Translations under genes and position numbers: made by a program
Notes under the pieces: model-generated
Databases searched by the model: none
The model's input: the letters and a program-made list of their open reading frames with translations, nothing else
What the model was told of the DNA's origin: nothing
In this document: positions 24,749 to 34,618 of the stretch, piece by piece
How positions within the stretch are numbered: position 1 is the stretch's first letter
Layout of the letters: each line of letters opens with the position of its first letter
DNA from: DTWD01 sp963662965
GTDB lineage: Bacteria > Acidobacteriota > Vicinamibacteria > Vicinamibacterales > UBA8438
Length of the DNA: 64,000 bases
Direction: 5' to 3'
Assembly: GCA_963662965.1 (NCBI GenBank)
Contig: OY759970.1
Location: 1,550,001-1,614,000, forward strand

Positions 24749-27400
24749 TCATCGCTCGGCCTTCCCGAGGCTGAGCAAATTCGCGAGGAGCGCGTAGGCG
24801 CCGCTGGTGCCGGCGGGGAGCTGGCGCCACAATCCCAGGCCGACGTAAATCCATCGTCCCCGCCCGGCGCGCGCTTCGACGAGCGCGCCTCGTTTGATGC
24901 CCGGATTGAAGTCGAACGAGTCCTCGAGCTCGACGAGGTCGACGTAGGTCTCGTCGCGCTCGCCAAGGAAATACAACCCACGCTCCTGCACCCAATCGTC
25001 CCAGGTCGCGTCCCCGATCCGATTCGGCCACGTAAAGACCGGGTGGTCGTTCACGAGCACGCGAATCGGAGCGCCCTCGTCGGTGACCCGGTTGCGGCTC
25101 ACCCTCGCCGGGTACGGACCGTACTGGGCCTGGTTGAACTCGAACTTGTTGTACTGCACGATGACGGTGCCGCCGTCGTCGACGTACTGCAGCAATCGAG
25201 CGTTGTTGGCACGCAGATCCTGACGGCGTTCGTACGCCCGCACGCCGGTCACGATCACGTCAAACCGTGAGAGGTCGCCCCAGGCCAAGTCGTCGGCCTC
25301 GATGAATTCAAGCGACGCCCCGAGCTGCTCGATCGCCGGTGGCACGGCGTCGCCCACGCCGTTGACGTAGCCGACGGAGAGGTCCGACGCAATGGCGACG
25401 TCGATCAGCTTGAAGCGGCCCTCGGCCGGCCGGCCGAGATGGCGCCGTCCGATATGCGGGTACTCGACAACCTGAAACCCCCAGTCGAATCGTCCCGCGT
25501 CATGCTCGACCACGGCACCGACCCGATGCTCCCCGCTCGCGCCGCTGCCGGTCGATACCTGGAAACGGACGGTCTGTGATTCGTCTTCCCGCGAGAACTG
25601 CACCGGCACGGTCTCGGGCGTCGACCGCCACCCGGTGGGCAGCGTCAAGAACACGTCGCCCGACATCGGGTCGGGCCCGGTGTTGGTGACGGTGACTCGG
25701 ATCTCGCGTGCTTCATTCCTCCCGGTCGGAATGATCGCAATGTCTGGCGTCATCGACAGGGCGAATCTCGGGACGACACTGAGGTCGGTCCGTTTCTCGC
25801 CCGCGAAGATATCGTCGGCGTAGCGGTACCGCACCGGTCGTTCGACCTCGACCGCCACGGCTCCGAGCTCAAGCTCGAACGTCGCCCTGAACGGGGTCGG
25901 CCGAAACGGCGCGCCGAACGGCACATCAGCATCAACGAGGTAGCGGGCAGCGTTGGGCACGTGGGTCCAGTGGATATCGGTCATCCGCGCGTCGGTCGGA
26001 ATCGTCACGTCTCGGCGGCACGAGTACACCGCCCGGGCCACGAGCCGGTCTTCGTCGCAGGCGCCGGCGCTGCCGAATCCAGACAATCGGACCGCTCGCA
26101 CCGTCACATCGGCGTCGCCCTGATTGGCCGCCAGCACCGAGACGCTCAGCGTCTGGCCGGCGACGACCAGGCCATCGTCGGCCAGCGCTTCGAGCCGCAA
26201 GGCGTGCGCCAGCACCGCCGCTCGTTCGAACTGCCGCTCCTTCGTGGCCAGGCGGAAATCGATCTCCCACTGGGCCGCCTCCGCCAGCGGCATCGCCCCG
26301 AGGCGGACCCGGAGGTCGCGGACGGCTTGCAGGCCGGCGAGTGAAGGCGCGCGCGCGCCCGACATGCCGTCGCGCTCGAACCGCTCGAGCGCCTGGGCGG
26401 CATGACGTCCAATCTCCTCAAGGGCACGCGTCAGGGCGCCCGGCGCGTTCGCCCCGGCAAAGGTTGCCAGCGTCTGGATCGACGTGTCGATGCCGTCGAA
26501 GAGCGACGTTTCGTCGGCCTTGAGCTGTCCGGCAATCGTCGATTCCCTCAGCCGGTACCGCGCGCCGACCGCGCCGGCCGGCAGCGCTACCAGCTGCGAC
26601 GTCCCCTGACACTTGTGCATGCCGCGCGCGCGGCTCCCGATCTCGGCGTAGGTAGCGCCGAGCAGCGCGTCGTACCCGCCGAGGTCGACGGTCGTCAGGT
26701 CGGGATCCGGCGCCCGCTGGCGGAAGCCGGGTGGGCCGAAGCCAAAGCCGAACGGAAACCCGGCGCTGAAATAAAACTTCTGTGCCTGCCACGGCCGCAG
26801 CCCCTCGGCGAGCTGCTCGGGAAAGCGATCGGGGTCCGCCGCCGCGTGGTACGCCTCGTGCGCCAGCACGGCCGACGCCTGATGATGTTGGCCGCCGCCC
26901 CGACCGTCAGGGCTCAAGGCGGACATCACCTCCGGGCGAATCGTCCGAATCATCCGCACCATGTCGCCCAGGATCTCCTCGCGGCCCCAGCGCGTGAAGG
27001 TTTCGTCAATGCTGAAGGAGAAGCCGAAATCGACGGCGCGGGTGAAATACTGCTCCGCCCCATCGAGGCGATGCGCCGCCAGCAGCTCTTCGGTTCGCAG
27101 CACGGCGAGTCCGTCGAAGAGCTCCGCGCCAATTTCGTTCTGCCCCCCATCGCCGCGCGTCGCCGTCAGGAGCACCGTCCGATGGCCCTCGCCCTTCGCC
27201 AACCGCGCCAGCAAAGCGTTGTTCTCGTCGTCGGGATGCGCCGTCAGCATCATGAACGTCCCGACGCTTTGGAGCTGGCGCAGCGTCACGCCGAGGTCGA
27301 CCGGACCGTCACCGGCCCGGAGCGGCTGCGCAAGTCCGGTCGCGCCGACCGAGCCGACGGCCAGGACCGTAACCGTCATCGCTAAACGCTTTACTTGCAT
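24749..27400 (-). CDS. Large exported PIG-L family deacetylase
   Basis: 883 residues from the ATG at 27400; a Met six codons earlier is also possible. A signal peptide (TVTVLAVGSVGATGLAQ) predicts export. The zinc-binding PIG-L/LmbE motif is FMMLTAHPDDENNALLA (H55-P-D-D58-E59), with a second His set in GRGGGQHHQASAVLAHEAY. The catalytic domain fills roughly the first 250 residues. The rest is a long extension, including a beta-sandwich-like part (ITVTNTGPDPMSGDVFLTLPTGW) and a C-terminal glutamine-amidotransferase-like region (DVIVTGVRAYERRQDLRANN... VQYNKFEF). PIG-L enzymes remove acetyl from N-acetylglucosamine derivatives. It precedes the bacillithiol genes but its export makes it unlikely to be BshB. 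Confidence 0.85.
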   Translation of the reverse strand: MQVKRLAMTVTVLAVGSVGATGLAQPLRAGDGPVDLGVTLRQLQSVGTFMMLTAHPDDENNALLARLAKGEGHRTVLLTATRGDGGQNEIGAELFDGLAVLRTEELLAAHRLDGAEQYFTRAVDFGFSFSIDETFTRWGREEILGDMVRMIRTIRPEVMSALSPDGRGGGQHHQASAVLAHEAYHAAADPDRFPEQLAEGLRPWQAQKFYFSAGFPFGFGFGPPGFRQRAPDPDLTTVDLGGYDALLGATYAEIGSRARGMHKCQGTSQLVALPAGAVGARYRLRESTIAGQLKADETSLFDGIDTSIQTLATFAGANAPGALTRALEEIGRHAAQALERFERDGMSGARAPSLAGLQAVRDLRVRLGAMPLAEAAQWEIDFRLATKERQFERAAVLAHALRLEALADDGLVVAGQTLSVSVLAANQGDADVTVRAVRLSGFGSAGACDEDRLVARAVYSCRRDVTIPTDARMTDIHWTHVPNAARYLVDADVPFGAPFRPTPFRATFELELGAVAVEVERPVRYRYADDIFAGEKRTDLSVVPRFALSMTPDIAIIPTGRNEAREIRVTVTNTGPDPMSGDVFLTLPTGWRSTPETVPVQFSREDESQTVRFQVSTGSGASGEHRVGAVVEHDAGRFDWGFQVVEYPHIGRRHLGRPAEGRFKLIDVAIASDLSVGYVNGVGDAVPPAIEQLGASLEFIEADDLAWGDLSRFDVIVTGVRAYERRQDLRANNARLLQYVDDGGTVIVQYNKFEFNQAQYGPYPARVSRNRVTDEGAPIRVLVNDHPVFTWPNRIGDATWDDWVQERGLYFLGERDETYVDLVELEDSFDFNPGIKRGALVEARAGRGRWIYVGLGLWRQLPAGTSGAYALLANLLSLGKAER

Positions 27401-27436
27401 GGTTTTCGGAGTATACACCCGTCTCGCGGCGGCCGA

Positions 27437-28624
27437 TTACGAGCGCGTGTTCGACACCGCGGCATCCGGCCGTCCGGATGCGGCGTGCCGCGCCAGCACC
27501 TCTTCGTAGTACGCCTCATAACGCGGCACGATCTCCTCGGCGCAGAAGCGCTCGTGAACCACCTTCCATCCCTCCGCCGCGATACGCTGGTGGAGCGGCG
27601 CATCGGTCAGAAGCTGGATCGCGCTCGTGGCCATCGACTCGGGATCATCGGGGTCGTAAAGGAAACCTGTTTCCTCGTGCGTGATTACCTCGGTGAGCCC
27701 GCCGACGCGTGACGCCACGACCGGCACTTCACACGCCATCGCCTCGAGCGCCGCCAAGCCGAAGCTCTCCTGCGACGACGGCAGCAGACAGAGGTCGGAT
27801 ATCGACAGGAGCGGCACGACCAGCTCCTGCTCTCCGAGCGGCTCGACATCGGCCGACAGGCCGTACTCCCGCGCGCGGCGACACGCGGCCGGAAGGTCCG
27901 GACCGTCACCCACCAGCAGGAGGCGTGCCGGCATCCGCTCGCGGATGCGCCGAAAGATGTCGACGACCACCTCCACCCGCTTGACCGGACGGAAGTTGGA
28001 GACGTGGATCACCAGCTTAACGGCGGGGTCGTGGCGACGATAACGGTCGGCCAGCGACGCGTCGAACGTGCGCTTGTGGTGCTGGCAGTCGAGGAAGTTC
28101 GGAATCACGCGGATGTCGGCCCGCACCGGCAGCTGACGGAAGGTGTCGTCGCGCAAGCTCCGGGACACGGCGGTGACGCCGTCCGATTGGTCGATCGAGA
28201 ACACCGCGGTTTCGGAGTAGGACGGGTCGCTGCCGATCAACGTGACGTCGGTGCCGTGTAGCGTGGTGATGACGCGCGGCACGCGGCCGGTGCCGGAGGC
28301 GGCCAGAATCTGTCTGGCGAGATACGCCGCCGTGGCGTGCGGCACCGCGTAGTGAGCGTGGATGATGTCGAGGTCGCACTCGCGCGATACTTCGACGATT
28401 TTATTGGCGAGCGACAGCAAGTATTGTGGCTCGCGAAACAGGGGATAGCCCGGCGTCTGGACCGCGTGAAACGCCAGCCCCGCCTGGAAGTCGCCGAGCC
28501 GGAACGGCGGCTCGCTGCTGATCAGCCGCACCTCGTGGCCGCGCCGCGCGAGCACCTTCGCCAACTCGGTCGCGACGATGCCGCTGCCGCCAACCGACGC
28601 GTAGCAGACAATCCCGACGTTCAT
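27437..28624 (-). CDS. bshA: N-acetyl-alpha-D-glucosaminyl L-malate synthase
   Basis: 395 residues, the typical length. A GT4 glycosyltransferase that joins GlcNAc from UDP-GlcNAc to L-malate, the first step of bacillithiol synthesis. It begins NVGIVCYASVGGSGIVATELA, contains DIIHAHYAVPHATAAYLA, TTLHGTDVTLIGSD and the donor-binding SSQESFGLAALEAMACEVPVV (E-x7-E). All are diagnostic of BshA. Its start overlaps the end of the bshB1 gene by 4 bases, showing translational coupling in a bsh operon transcribed from the FAD-oxidoreductase side. Confidence 0.95.
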   Translation of the reverse strand: MNVGIVCYASVGGSGIVATELAKVLARRGHEVRLISSEPPFRLGDFQAGLAFHAVQTPGYPLFREPQYLLSLANKIVEVSRECDLDIIHAHYAVPHATAAYLARQILAASGTGRVPRVITTLHGTDVTLIGSDPSYSETAVFSIDQSDGVTAVSRSLRDDTFRQLPVRADIRVIPNFLDCQHHKRTFDASLADRYRRHDPAVKLVIHVSNFRPVKRVEVVVDIFRRIRERMPARLLLVGDGPDLPAACRRAREYGLSADVEPLGEQELVVPLLSISDLCLLPSSQESFGLAALEAMACEVPVVASRVGGLTEVITHEETGFLYDPDDPESMATSAIQLLTDAPLHQRIAAEGWKVVHERFCAEEIVPRYEAYYEEVLARHAASGRPDAAVSNTRS

Positions 28625-29273
28625 GGCCCTCCCTCTCCGGTGCCCGGCTTCGTCATCCAGTCCTTGAGCAACGACGGGCGCACCAGCGTCTCCTTCATCG
28701 CGACGCTCTCGGCAAACGCGCGGCCGATACGCGCCCCGGCGTAGGCGTCACGCACTTTAATCATTTGCACGAAGCTCGCGGCCGTCAGTCGCGTCGGCAC
28801 CGCGTCATCGCCGTCTGGCTCGAACTGGCTTCGGTAGCAGGCGAGCGCCGCTCGCTTGCGATCGTAGGCCGCTGACACATCGATGACGAACAACGGCGCC
28901 GCCATGTCGTTGATGAAGTAGTAACACACCCACTCGGGTCGCCACGCGGCCCCCGCGACCTCAAAGCGACGCAGACCGCCGCAAAAGACCGTGTCGCTCA
29001 GCACCTGGCTCGCGGCGACGTGGTCCGGGTGCCGGTCCTGCCAGTGCGGCACGGTGACGACCACCGGCCGGCACCGTCGAATGAGCTCCGCCGCGGCGGC
29101 CGCTTCGCGCTCGCGCGCGTCAACCGTACCGTTACTCCCGAGCTCGCCGCGCGTCAAGTCGCACAGCCCGACACGATAGCCGCGGTCGACGTGCGGGCGA
29201 TCGACCCGCCCAGCCCTATTGCGACGTCGTCGGGATGCGGTCCGAACGCGAGGATGTCGACGTGCGGGCTCAT
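28621..29273 (-). pseudogene. bshB1: Bacillithiol deacetylase gene, frameshifted and internally shortened
   Basis: From the ATG at 29273 the first frame gives SPHVDILAFGPHPDDVAIG with the HPDD zinc motif, then is lost near 29190-29200. The other frame continues GYRVGLCDLTRGELGSNGT, RHPDHVAASQVLSDTVF and EWVCYYFINDMAAP to the end at 28621. Between REREAAAA and ELIRRCRP about 35-40 residues expected in BshB1 (the LGV..RENLGLPD segment) are missing. BshB1 deacetylates GlcNAc-malate, the second bacillithiol step. As written it is unlikely to work. It overlaps the upstream oxidoreductase gene by ATGA. Confidence 0.75.
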
Positions 29274-30481
29274 CGGCGAAACCCGAGCCGCGCGTCAGCG
29301 ACCGTCGACTCGCCGCGCAGCGCCCGGCACACCACGCGAGCCGCGAGGAATGCCGCGGTGATATCAGACCCGCCAGACCCCAAGACGAAGAGATGCCGGG
29401 GATAGCTTCGATGGGGGCCGACGATCGGGAGACCATCGGCCGCGGCGGCGACTTCTCGGTGCCAGGCGTATTCCGGCTGGATGCCCGAGATGACCGGATA
29501 GATGGTCGACAACTCGTACATCAGCTGCCCGGCACGCTGGACGAGCACGGCGTCCTGCCGGCGAGTCGGCGGCGGCGCTTGCTCCGCGCCGCCGCACACG
29601 AGTCGATGGTCGTGCGTCCAGCGCAGCGTGTGGGCCGGCGCCTCGCCGTCGCGCATCACCAGTCCTGGGGGGAGCAACGACGCGCGAGTCTTGGCGCCGA
29701 GCGGCGGCAACGCGACCGCGTAGGCATGGACAGACTTCAGATGTCGAGACAGCGATTTGAACAGTGGCGCCGGTGTCCCGGTGGCGACCACGACGCGATT
29801 CGCGCGGATCGTGCCCCGCTCGGTCGTGATGACGACGCCGGTGGCATCGGACCGTGTCCGCACGGCCGGGGATCGCTCGCAGAGAACGGCCCCCCGTTTT
29901 GCCGATGCGCGCGCCAGGCCAAGGCAGGCGCGATAGGGGTCGAGCTGATAGTCGCCCCTGGCGCGCAACGCCCCGCCGCCCTCCAGGCGCGCCTCTCGGC
30001 GCAGGCGCTCAGCCCCGAGCCATCCGGCGTCGAGCCGGACGGCCTTTCGGGCCGCCTGCTCCCGTCGAAGTCCCGCGGCGTCGCGGTAGACACCGACCAC
30101 CCGGAGACCCTCGCACATGTCGAGGCGGCACGAGACCCGGAGTCTTCGCAGCAGGGCCGCCGCGTCGAGCAGTGCTCGACGCCACAACCGCCAGGTTTCC
30201 CGAGCGGCCCGCCGGCCATGTGCCGACTCGTGGTCCCGGTACGACGCCACCGGCTCCTGGCCGAGGATTCCCAGACTCGCGGCTGCACCGTGGCACCCGA
30301 TCCGGTCGCGCTCGATGAGCAGCACGCGTACACCGGTCACCGCAAGCCCGTACGCGACCGCACAGCCGGCGAGGCCGCCACCGATGATGCAGATGTCGGT
30401 CTCGACGTTACCGTGCTGCCGCGGGTAGGGCGTGCGGCGGGTGCGCGGGGCCGTGGCCAACCAGAGTGAGGTGCCGAACAC
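29270..30481 (-). CDS. FAD-dependent amino-acid-oxidase-like oxidoreductase
   Basis: 403 residues. A DAO-fold flavoprotein with the dinucleotide motif DICIIGGGLAGCAVAYGL at ~residues 29-46, ATGTPAP for flavin contact, and a C-terminal FAD-closing block DGLPIVGPHRSYPRHLFVLGSGGSDITAA. The N-terminal ~25 residues (GTSLWLATAPRTRRTPYPR) are a conserved leader of this subfamily. Such enzymes oxidise amines or secondary amino acids; the substrate is not known. It precedes bshB1 and bshA with an ATGA overlap, so it is in the same operon, which may hint at a thiol-redox link. Confidence 0.85.
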   Translation of the reverse strand: MFGTSLWLATAPRTRRTPYPRQHGNVETDICIIGGGLAGCAVAYGLAVTGVRVLLIERDRIGCHGAAASLGILGQEPVASYRDHESAHGRRAARETWRLWRRALLDAAALLRRLRVSCRLDMCEGLRVVGVYRDAAGLRREQAARKAVRLDAGWLGAERLRREARLEGGGALRARGDYQLDPYRACLGLARASAKRGAVLCERSPAVRTRSDATGVVITTERGTIRANRVVVATGTPAPLFKSLSRHLKSVHAYAVALPPLGAKTRASLLPPGLVMRDGEAPAHTLRWTHDHRLVCGGAEQAPPPTRRQDAVLVQRAGQLMYELSTIYPVISGIQPEYAWHREVAAAADGLPIVGPHRSYPRHLFVLGSGGSDITAAFLAARVVCRALRGESTVADARLGFRR

Positions 30482-30737
30482 GCGGGGGCCATTCTACACG
30501 CTCGATTCGGGCCACCCCACCAGCGGCTCACGGGCTCGTCTTCAGTTTTGTAAGCGGCGGGGCAGATCTGTTAGTCGATGTGCCGAACCAACACAGACCG
30601 TCGTCGACTTCCGATCGGATCACGCCGACGCCTCAAACATAAGTAGTTTAAACACAAACATTTACACCTATTTTCAGCTCTGGCAACCGGAATGCTGTTC
30701 ATTGGCGGATCTTTCCGTAAGGGAACGGAGGCAACGA

Positions 30738-31633
30738 GTGAAGCGGGCGACGGTGACATGTCCAGCGTGCAAGCGCAAGACCGGTTCGGGGCGTCGAGAA
30801 TGCCCCCACTGAGAGACTGCGCTTCCGGCGCCGCAGACCGGCAGGGGACCGGCGGCCTCCTAGAACGGGTGTGGCCGTTCTCGCGGCTCGATATCGGCAT
30901 GGTCGGAGTCGCTCTCTTCGCGGTGCTCGTCGTCATGTCGCGAGCCGGCGCCAGTGGGCCGCACCCCCCTCAGCGAGTCATCGACGAGCTCCGGAGGGCC
31001 CAGACCCAAGCCGGAGTCGCCGGCGGCCATCGCGGCGCGGGACCGGGAGCTGGCGGCGGTCGAGGGGGAGCCAGGCGACGAGCCAGGGCCAGAAGTCGCG
31101 GCGCGACAGTGAAGGTTGTCGCGGGGGCCTATACACAGGCCCTAAAGCACTATCAGGCGGCAGTGGCGAAGAACCCCAAAAATGCCGAAACGCAGTACGA
31201 GCTGGCGGGAGTCCTCGTCAAGCTCCGCCGGCACCAAGAGTAACTGCCACACTACGAGGCTGCTGTGCGGCTCGAGGCGACCGTCGAGGCGTATCACACG
31301 GCGTTCGGCGACGCGCTGGCCCACCTCGGGTGGTGGGCCGAGCCGTGGCGGAGTATCACGATGCGGCCCGAATCAGCCCCGACGAGCCGGTGCTTCTCGT
31401 GCGCCTGGGACGCGCTCTTGCCGAGACCGGACAGCCGCTGGTAGCGGTTTTCAGAACACTGATGTAGGCGCTTCGACCTATCGCCCGACGACCCGGACCT
31501 GTACCTGACGCTCGGCCGCAATGACGCGCTCGGGCGAGCCCCGGATGCCGTCGCCGCGTATCAGCGATACCTCGACCTGGCGCCGGCGGGCACGTCGGCC
31601 GGTGAGATTCGAGGTCGGATCACCGCCGGATGA
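30738..31633 (+). pseudogene. Zinc-ribbon/TPR protein gene, multiply disrupted
   Basis: A good ribosome site (ACGGAGGCAACGA) precedes a GTG at 30738 starting VKRATVTCPACKRKTGSGRRECPH, a zinc-ribbon start that stops after 24 codons. In other frames follow a membrane helix (DIGMVGVALFAVLVVMS), YTQALKHYQAAVAKNPKNAETQYELAGVL, and after another stop YHDAARISPDEPVLLVRLGRALAETG, then SPDDPDLYLTLG... DAVAAYQRYLDLAP, ending at TGA 31631. These are pieces of one membrane-anchored TPR protein of the kind that heads minor-pilin operons in Acidobacteriota. At least four disruptions are needed to explain it. Confidence 0.7.
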
Positions 31634-31689
31634 CTGAGGTAGACCAGGTAACTAGGAGAGAAGGCTTTACGCCACCAGGGAGGCACCCG

Positions 31690-31732
31690 ATGACTCGCCA
31701 ACACGCACTGCCGATTGGCATCACCGTCGCCT
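31690..31732 (+). pseudogene. 5' fragment of an exported coiled-coil protein gene split by an IS21-type element
   Basis: The ATG at 31690 has an agggaggcacccg ribosome site and encodes MTRQHALPIGITVA, the start of a signal peptide, before the insertion point. Removing the element at 31733-34726 and one copy of the duplicated cgcct joins it in frame to 34732-35204. This gives MTRQHALPIGITVACVMLAT followed by TAAAQS, a complete signal peptide. Confidence 0.8.
31728..31732. repeat. IS21-type target duplication, left copy (cgcct)
   Basis: Five bases identical to 34727-34731 on the other side of the element. The length is within the 4-8 bp range known for the IS21 family. Confidence 0.85.
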
Positions 31733-31792
31733 CCTCGGTGAACACCTCAAAAGCGGCCATCGATCGACACTTCAAAACCGGCCACCACACAT

Positions 31793-32276
31793 GTGGCGAG
31801 CGAGACGGATTGAGATCTACCGCAGGGTCTCCCGGTGCGTCTTCCGCTCACGTTGACCACGGCTTCCCGGGCCGTGGCTATCCTACCCGCATTGTCGTGT
31901 GTGTCCATGTCGGCGATGACGGCCTGTGGAGCCTGTGGGCGGCGCGTGCGCCGTCCACAGCGGGGGGGGAAACGCGCTCCCCCCCGCCGCAGCTCGTCCC
32001 GGGCGTGCGACCGCGTTTTCCATATCGCTGGCGGGATCCAGAGGCCCTCGGGAGCCACTCGACCGACGAGGATGCCGCAAGAGCGCCGCCCGCGCCCGCC
32101 CTGTAACTACCCCCCTCTCCAGCCACTGTCCCGGATGGTACGGATCAGTGGCCGGGCCGTCGCTGGTGTGTACGGGGCGGCGTTCGTGCGGCGGCGCGAC
32201 GGTTCCGTCAGCGCGAGGCGGTGCGCGGCGGGCAGCCAGCGGTCGCTGGTCGCGTCGGTTTGGCTGGGGTCCCCCA
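31793..32276. other. Non-coding tail of the IS21-type element
   Basis: About 480 bases between the left terminal repeats and the istB stop. It is very GC-rich, with an eight-G run near 31962-31970. Several open frames exist on both strands, but none resembles a known protein. IS21 elements usually have much shorter tails, so this may be a decayed passenger segment. Confidence 0.35.
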
Positions 32277-33029
32277 TCACGCCTGGGATCGCACGTCCGT
32301 GTGCAGGTTGGTCCGCCAGCTGCGCGGTCCACACTTGAGCACGTGCGCGTGGTGGAGGAGGCGGTCGAGGAGCGCGGTCACCGCCGCGGTGTCGCCGAGG
32401 AGCTTCCCCCAGTCGTCCACGGGTCGGTTTGAGGTGAGCAGTGTGGACGCCCGCTCGTACCGGCGCATGATGATCTCGAGCAGATCTTCGGCGGCCGTGT
32501 GGGGCAGCTTGCGCATGCCGAGGTCGTCGATGATGAGCAGCGGGACGACAGTCAGCTCGGCGAGATACGCCTTGCGCGTCTCGGCGAGCGTGGCCTCGGC
32601 AAGCTCTTCGAGCAACGTATGGGCCTCGCGATACAGGACGCGGTAGCCCTGCTGGATGGCGGCGCGGCCGATGGCTTGCGCGAGGTGGCTCTTGCCGGTG
32701 CCCGGCGGGCCGAGGAAGAGGGCATCTTCGCGTTGGCCGATGAAGCGCGCGGTCGCCAGCTCGTAGATGAGCGCCCGATTCATCTTTCTGTTGAAGGTGA
32801 AGTCGAAACTATCCAGCGCCCGGTCGGGGTCGCGGAAGCGGGCCTGCTTGTGGCGGCGTGCGAGCAGGCGGTCCTGCCGGCGTTGGAGCTCGTCGGCGAC
32901 GAGCGCCGCGACGAGGTCGATCGGGGCCATCTGCTCAGTCTGGGCCTGGAGGAGCCGGAGTTCGAGCACATCGGCCATGCCGGACAGCCGGAGCTGGCGG
33001 AGGGCGCGGTCGAGTTCGACGAGATTCAT
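32277..33029 (-). CDS. istB: IS21-type transposition helper ATPase
   Basis: 250 residues from the ATG at 33029, the normal IstB length. An AAA+ ATPase with Walker A FLGPPGTGKSHLAQAIG, Walker B VVPLLIIDDLGM, and sensor-like LLTSNRPVDDWGKLLGD, related to DnaA/DnaC. It assists the IstA transposase in target choice. Its start overlaps the istA stop as ATGA, the standard IS21 arrangement. A far longer frame through the whole of istA exists (to 34559) but its first ~510 codons are an antisense-like artefact of GC-rich DNA. Confidence 0.95.
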   Translation of the reverse strand: MNLVELDRALRQLRLSGMADVLELRLLQAQTEQMAPIDLVAALVADELQRRQDRLLARRHKQARFRDPDRALDSFDFTFNRKMNRALIYELATARFIGQREDALFLGPPGTGKSHLAQAIGRAAIQQGYRVLYREAHTLLEELAEATLAETRKAYLAELTVVPLLIIDDLGMRKLPHTAAEDLLEIIMRRYERASTLLTSNRPVDDWGKLLGDTAAVTALLDRLLHHAHVLKCGPRSWRTNLHTDVRSQA

Positions 33030-34618
33030 GAGGTGTCTCCTGTTCTGCGATCGATGAGATCGCGGTAGAGGGTCAGTTGTCGGATGAGCGGGTCGACCTG
33101 CCGCAGCGTGAGTGGGACCGACGGCCGGCGGTCGAGGTACCGTTTGAGAAACCGATAGGTCGGGACACCGAGTTCGAGGGCCGCCATGGCGGCCTCCTCG
33201 ACGACGGTGGGGCCGTGCGTCTTGACGAGGGAGAGGACGCCGAGGATGCGGCGGACCCCGGCGGCACCGTCGTGCTGATGGATGTGGTCGCAGATGGTGC
33301 CCACCGACGGGCCCGCGCGCGAGGCGGCGGCGAGCAGGGCGAGCGTCTTGGCCGGGGTGCGCGCTGGGCGGTCGGCGTCGTTGATCTGATGCCAGCCGCG
33401 CGGGGCGCGGAGATGCTCGCGGAGCAGCTGGCCGGTCGTGGGGTGGAGCACCCGGACCGTGGCCCCGGTCCACTGGACGTCGACGCGCCGGCCGATCCAG
33501 CCGGGCGGGACGCCGTAGTAGGCCGCCTCGACTTCGACGCAGCCATCGAGGTGCACGGTTCGGACGCCGTACTGGTAATAGCGGAACGGCTCGAGGGGCA
33601 GGGGCCCCAGCGCGGGCTGTTCCTCGGCAAACATCACCGCCACCTGGCGCTTGGTAGTGCCGTGGATGCGCGTATCGGCCCAGCGCGTCTCCCAGCGGTC
33701 CAGATACGCTTGGGCCGCGTCGAGCGTCTCGAAGCGGAGTCCCTGTAACGGCGTCTTCTGCGTGTGGCCGATGCCCGATTCGACTTTGCCCTTGCGATCG
33801 GGATCCCCGACCCGGCACGGCAGCGCGACGATGCCGTAGTGGGCGAGCACGTCGCGGTAGAGCGGGTTCAGTGCCGGGTCGTAGACGTCCGGGGTGAGGA
33901 CGCCCTCCTTGAGGTTGTCGAGCACGACGACGCGCACCGTGCCCCCCAGCCGGCGGAAGGCGCGCTCGTGGAGTTCGGCCCAGACGCGCGTGCTCGACCG
34001 CCAGAGGAGGAACCGGACCGCTTTGCGGGAGTAGCCGAGGGTGAGGACGAAGAGCCGCGTGCGGCGGTACTTGCCGGTGTCCGGGTGACGGACCATCGGG
34101 CCCTCGCCGTAGTCGACCTGCGCTTCCTCGCCGCGGGCGGTCGTGATGACGACACGGGCCTCGACGGGAGGGCGGTCGCGCAGCGTGGCGACGAAGCGAC
34201 GGACACTGGCGTAGCGCCCCGGAAACCCGTGGTCGTCGACCAGGTCTTGCCAGATGGCCATGGCGTTGCGCCCGCGGCCCAGCGCCTCGACGATCAGCTC
34301 GCGATAGGGCTCGCACGTGCTCGCGCGCGGCGCGCAGCCCGGCGGGGCGAGCGCCGCGAGGTCGGTGGACACCTGCGCCGTGGTGGCCGGTTTTGCGGGG
34401 GAAGGGTCGGTGAACACCGCGGGCGTGGTGGCCGGTTTTGGCGGCCAGTCCCGGGGCCGACCGCCCCGCCCACGCACCGGGACGCCGGCCGTCTTCAGAT
34501 AGCCGCTGGCCGTCTCCCGACGGACGCCCGTCGCCTCCTCGATGCGCCGCAGCGACCAACCCAGTCGCCCCAGCGCCAGGACCTGCTGTCGTGTGTGTTC
34601 GCTCAAGACGTTGCTCAT
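33026..34618 (-). CDS. istA: IS21-type transposase
   Basis: 530 residues. An N-terminal helix-turn-helix (ALGRLGWSLRRIEEATGVRRETASGYLK) is followed by the catalytic DDE core with EEAQVDYGEGPMV, VVVLDNLKEGV and DRKGKVESGIGH, and a C-terminal beta-barrel/IstB-contact region. Residues ~58-90 (KPATTPAVFTDPSPAKPATT) are an insertion made of two units. The DNA coding them, 34361-34443, contains two copies of the element's own terminal motifs (tcggtg(a/g)acacc and gtggtggccggtttt). That is unusual and may reflect duplicated binding sites captured by the coding region. Confidence 0.95.
   Translation of the reverse strand: MSNVLSEHTRQQVLALGRLGWSLRRIEEATGVRRETASGYLKTAGVPVRGRGGRPRDWPPKPATTPAVFTDPSPAKPATTAQVSTDLAALAPPGCAPRASTCEPYRELIVEALGRGRNAMAIWQDLVDDHGFPGRYASVRRFVATLRDRPPVEARVVITTARGEEAQVDYGEGPMVRHPDTGKYRRTRLFVLTLGYSRKAVRFLLWRSSTRVWAELHERAFRRLGGTVRVVVLDNLKEGVLTPDVYDPALNPLYRDVLAHYGIVALPCRVGDPDRKGKVESGIGHTQKTPLQGLRFETLDAAQAYLDRWETRWADTRIHGTTKRQVAVMFAEEQPALGPLPLEPFRYYQYGVRTVHLDGCVEVEAAYYGVPPGWIGRRVDVQWTGATVRVLHPTTGQLLREHLRAPRGWHQINDADRPARTPAKTLALLAAASRAGPSVGTICDHIHQHDGAAGVRRILGVLSLVKTHGPTVVEEAAMAALELGVPTYRFLKRYLDRRPSVPLTLRQVDPLIRQLTLYRDLIDRRTGDTS

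Noticed and set aside
24749..27400. The large PIG-L protein as a replacement bacillithiol deacetylase
   Set aside because: It has a signal peptide and several extra extracellular-type domains, whereas bacillithiol is made in the cytoplasm.
32277..34559. A 760-codon minus-strand frame covering istB and most of istA
   Set aside because: Only the last 250 codons are IstB. The rest is rich in Arg/Pro/Gly, overlaps the real istA in another frame and has no family pattern.
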